Shown here: in pieces, positions 62,898-64,000 of the stretch
Position numbering within the stretch: position 1 is the stretch's first letter
Layout of the letters: each line of letters starts with the position of its first letter
From: Artemisia argyi
Taxonomy: Eukaryota > Streptophyta > Magnoliopsida > Asterales > Asteraceae
DNA length: 64,000 nt
Reading direction: 5' to 3'
Assembly (NCBI GenBank): GCA_030686995.1
Contig: JARVZY010002402.1
Coordinates: 496,001-560,000 of the forward strand
Program-made: the position numbers and the translations under genes
The notes under the pieces: generated by a model
What the model was told of the DNA's origin: nothing
Database searches by the model: none
What the model saw: only the letters and a program-made list of their open reading frames with translations

Positions 62898-64000
62898 ATG
62901 GGTGATGACACACATATGGTGACTGCTTCAAAGGTTCCCATGCTCAACCCTGGAGAATATGAGCTGTGGAAGATGAGGATAAGATAGTACATTCGCATGA
63001 TTAACTTTAACATGTGGAATGTGATCATCAATGGTGACTCTTTACCAAAAAAGGGTGCAGATGGAAAAGAGATACCAATCAAGACAGCTGAAGAGAATTC
63101 TTTGAGGAAGATGGAGATCAAGGCCCACAGTATTCTCTTAATGGGAATATAATGAATTTCAGTTGGACTTTGATGGTTGTGAAACTGCAAAAGACTTGAT
63201 GGATGCTGTTGAGTTTAGGTTTGGAGGGAATGATGCTATTAAGAAGTCAAGAAAAAATATGTTAAAGCATCAGTTTGAGAACTTTACTGCTGAAAGTGGA
63301 GAAAAGATTAATGGCACTTACAACAAGCTCAATCAACTTGTCAGTCATTTAAAGCTTGTTGGCTATGTGGTTCCAAAAGAAGATGTAAACCTCAAGTTCC
63401 TCAGAAGTCTTGAACCTGAATGGAGTATGCACACAGTTGTTTGGAGGAATAAGCCTGATTTTGAAACTATGAAGTTGGAAAGTCTCTATAACAACTTAAG
63501 AGTGTATGAACCAGAATTGACTTCTTCATCTACTTCATCTTTTGGTGCATAAAATCTTGCCTTTGTATCTTCAAAGTCAAAAGGGTCCAAAGAATCTCAC
63601 TCTACTGCTTATGGAGTATCTACTGCTGATGGATCTGCTGCTAGTTCAAATGATAAGAATTCCACCAGTGATATTGCTTTGTGTGCATTCTTGGCTGGTC
63701 TAACTACAACTGTAAGGTCACAGGTCATTAATCAAGATTTGGATCAACTTGATCCTGATGATCTTGAAGAGATGGATCTTAAATGGCAAATGGCCATGTT
63801 GACCTTAAGGGCAAGAAAATTCTTAAAGAGAACTGGAAGAGAAATCAAGTACAGGGGTAAAGAAAATGTTGGTTTTGATAAATCAAAGATAGAGTGCTAT
63901 AACTGCAACAGGAAGGGTCACTTTGCCAGAGAATGTAGAGCTCCAAAGAAAAATACTGAAGCTCCAAAGAAAACCACTGAAGAACCAAAGAATACCACTA
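62898..64000 (+). pseudogene. Gag of element D (partial)
   Basis: Starts MGDDTHMVTASKVPMLNPGE as in B. Broken by TAG at 62985-62987, a two-base deletion near 63152, and TAA at 63550-63552. Zinc knuckle 1 is intact here (CYNCNRKGHFAREC, ~63895-63936). The lesions differ from those of B, so both decayed independently. Confidence 0.85.

Larger units (their letters stand above)
62352..64000 (+). mobile_element. Element D: copia element of the B family (right end outside window)
   Basis: 5' LTR 62352-62811, PBS and gag, same order as B and closely similar. Preceding bases gtcag (62347-62351) are the expected TSD. Inserted in K. Confidence 0.88.

Overview
The window looks like gene-poor nuclear heterochromatin of a flowering plant, most likely a daisy-family species (Asteraceae). 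That family call is inference: the copia gag-pol, the Athila-type gag and the extra 3' reading frames resemble proteins I associate with Asteraceae such as Tanacetum and lettuce, and no database was searched. I see no host gene, tRNA, rRNA or CRISPR array. Almost everything is LTR retrotransposon, stacked by nested insertion and dated by exact 5-bp target-site duplications (TSDs).

Layout. 1-9753: non-coding repeats, with direct copies (1-1800 and 3600-5990) and a large inverted copy (6400-8830). 9754-16508: element A, a complete non-autonomous Athila-type gypsy element (TSD attca, 1410-bp LTRs) with an intact 403-codon gag/pseudo-protease frame. 16514-19291 and 27196-27939: non-coding remains, probably the interior of a copia-like element J whose 3' LTR is 27940-28345. 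19297-27190: element E, minus strand (TSD tcaat, LTRs about 1.7 kb), copia without pol. 28346-28718: end of an Athila-type LTR (I) split by J. 28719-29675 and 36943-38783: minus-strand gypsy element H, split by element F (29681-36937, TSD attgg, 1631-bp LTRs). 38784-45785: element G, minus-strand copia of E's family with decayed gag-pol, carrying a solo LTR (L, TSD ttgcc) in gag. 45786-61740: Athila-type element C inserted in G's LTR; its own 5' LTR is split by the 12.3-kb copia element B (46740-58995, TSD cgtca). About 61740-62351 is a copia gag fragment K fused in frame to C's protease, and 62352 to the end is copia element D, a relative of B.

Working logic. G is a gag-pol-bearing relative and E a pol-less derivative of one copia family. 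Both keep the same extra 3' ORF behind its own TATA box, with a GC-rich palindrome like the one in the LTR promoter. B carries two extra genes between pol and the 3' LTR, transcribed away from each other from a region with TATA boxes on both strands. F and H replace pol with a tandem Trp/Cys-rich module fused to gag. A, C and F hold clusters of short palindromes with an ACGGCGT core directly upstream of the LTR TATA box, with family-specific flanks (TGACGGCGTCA in A and C, GTTACGGCGTAAC in F and H). These accessory ORFs and promoter arrays are the best candidates for an undescribed system. All pol genes here are broken, so any present activity would need help in trans.
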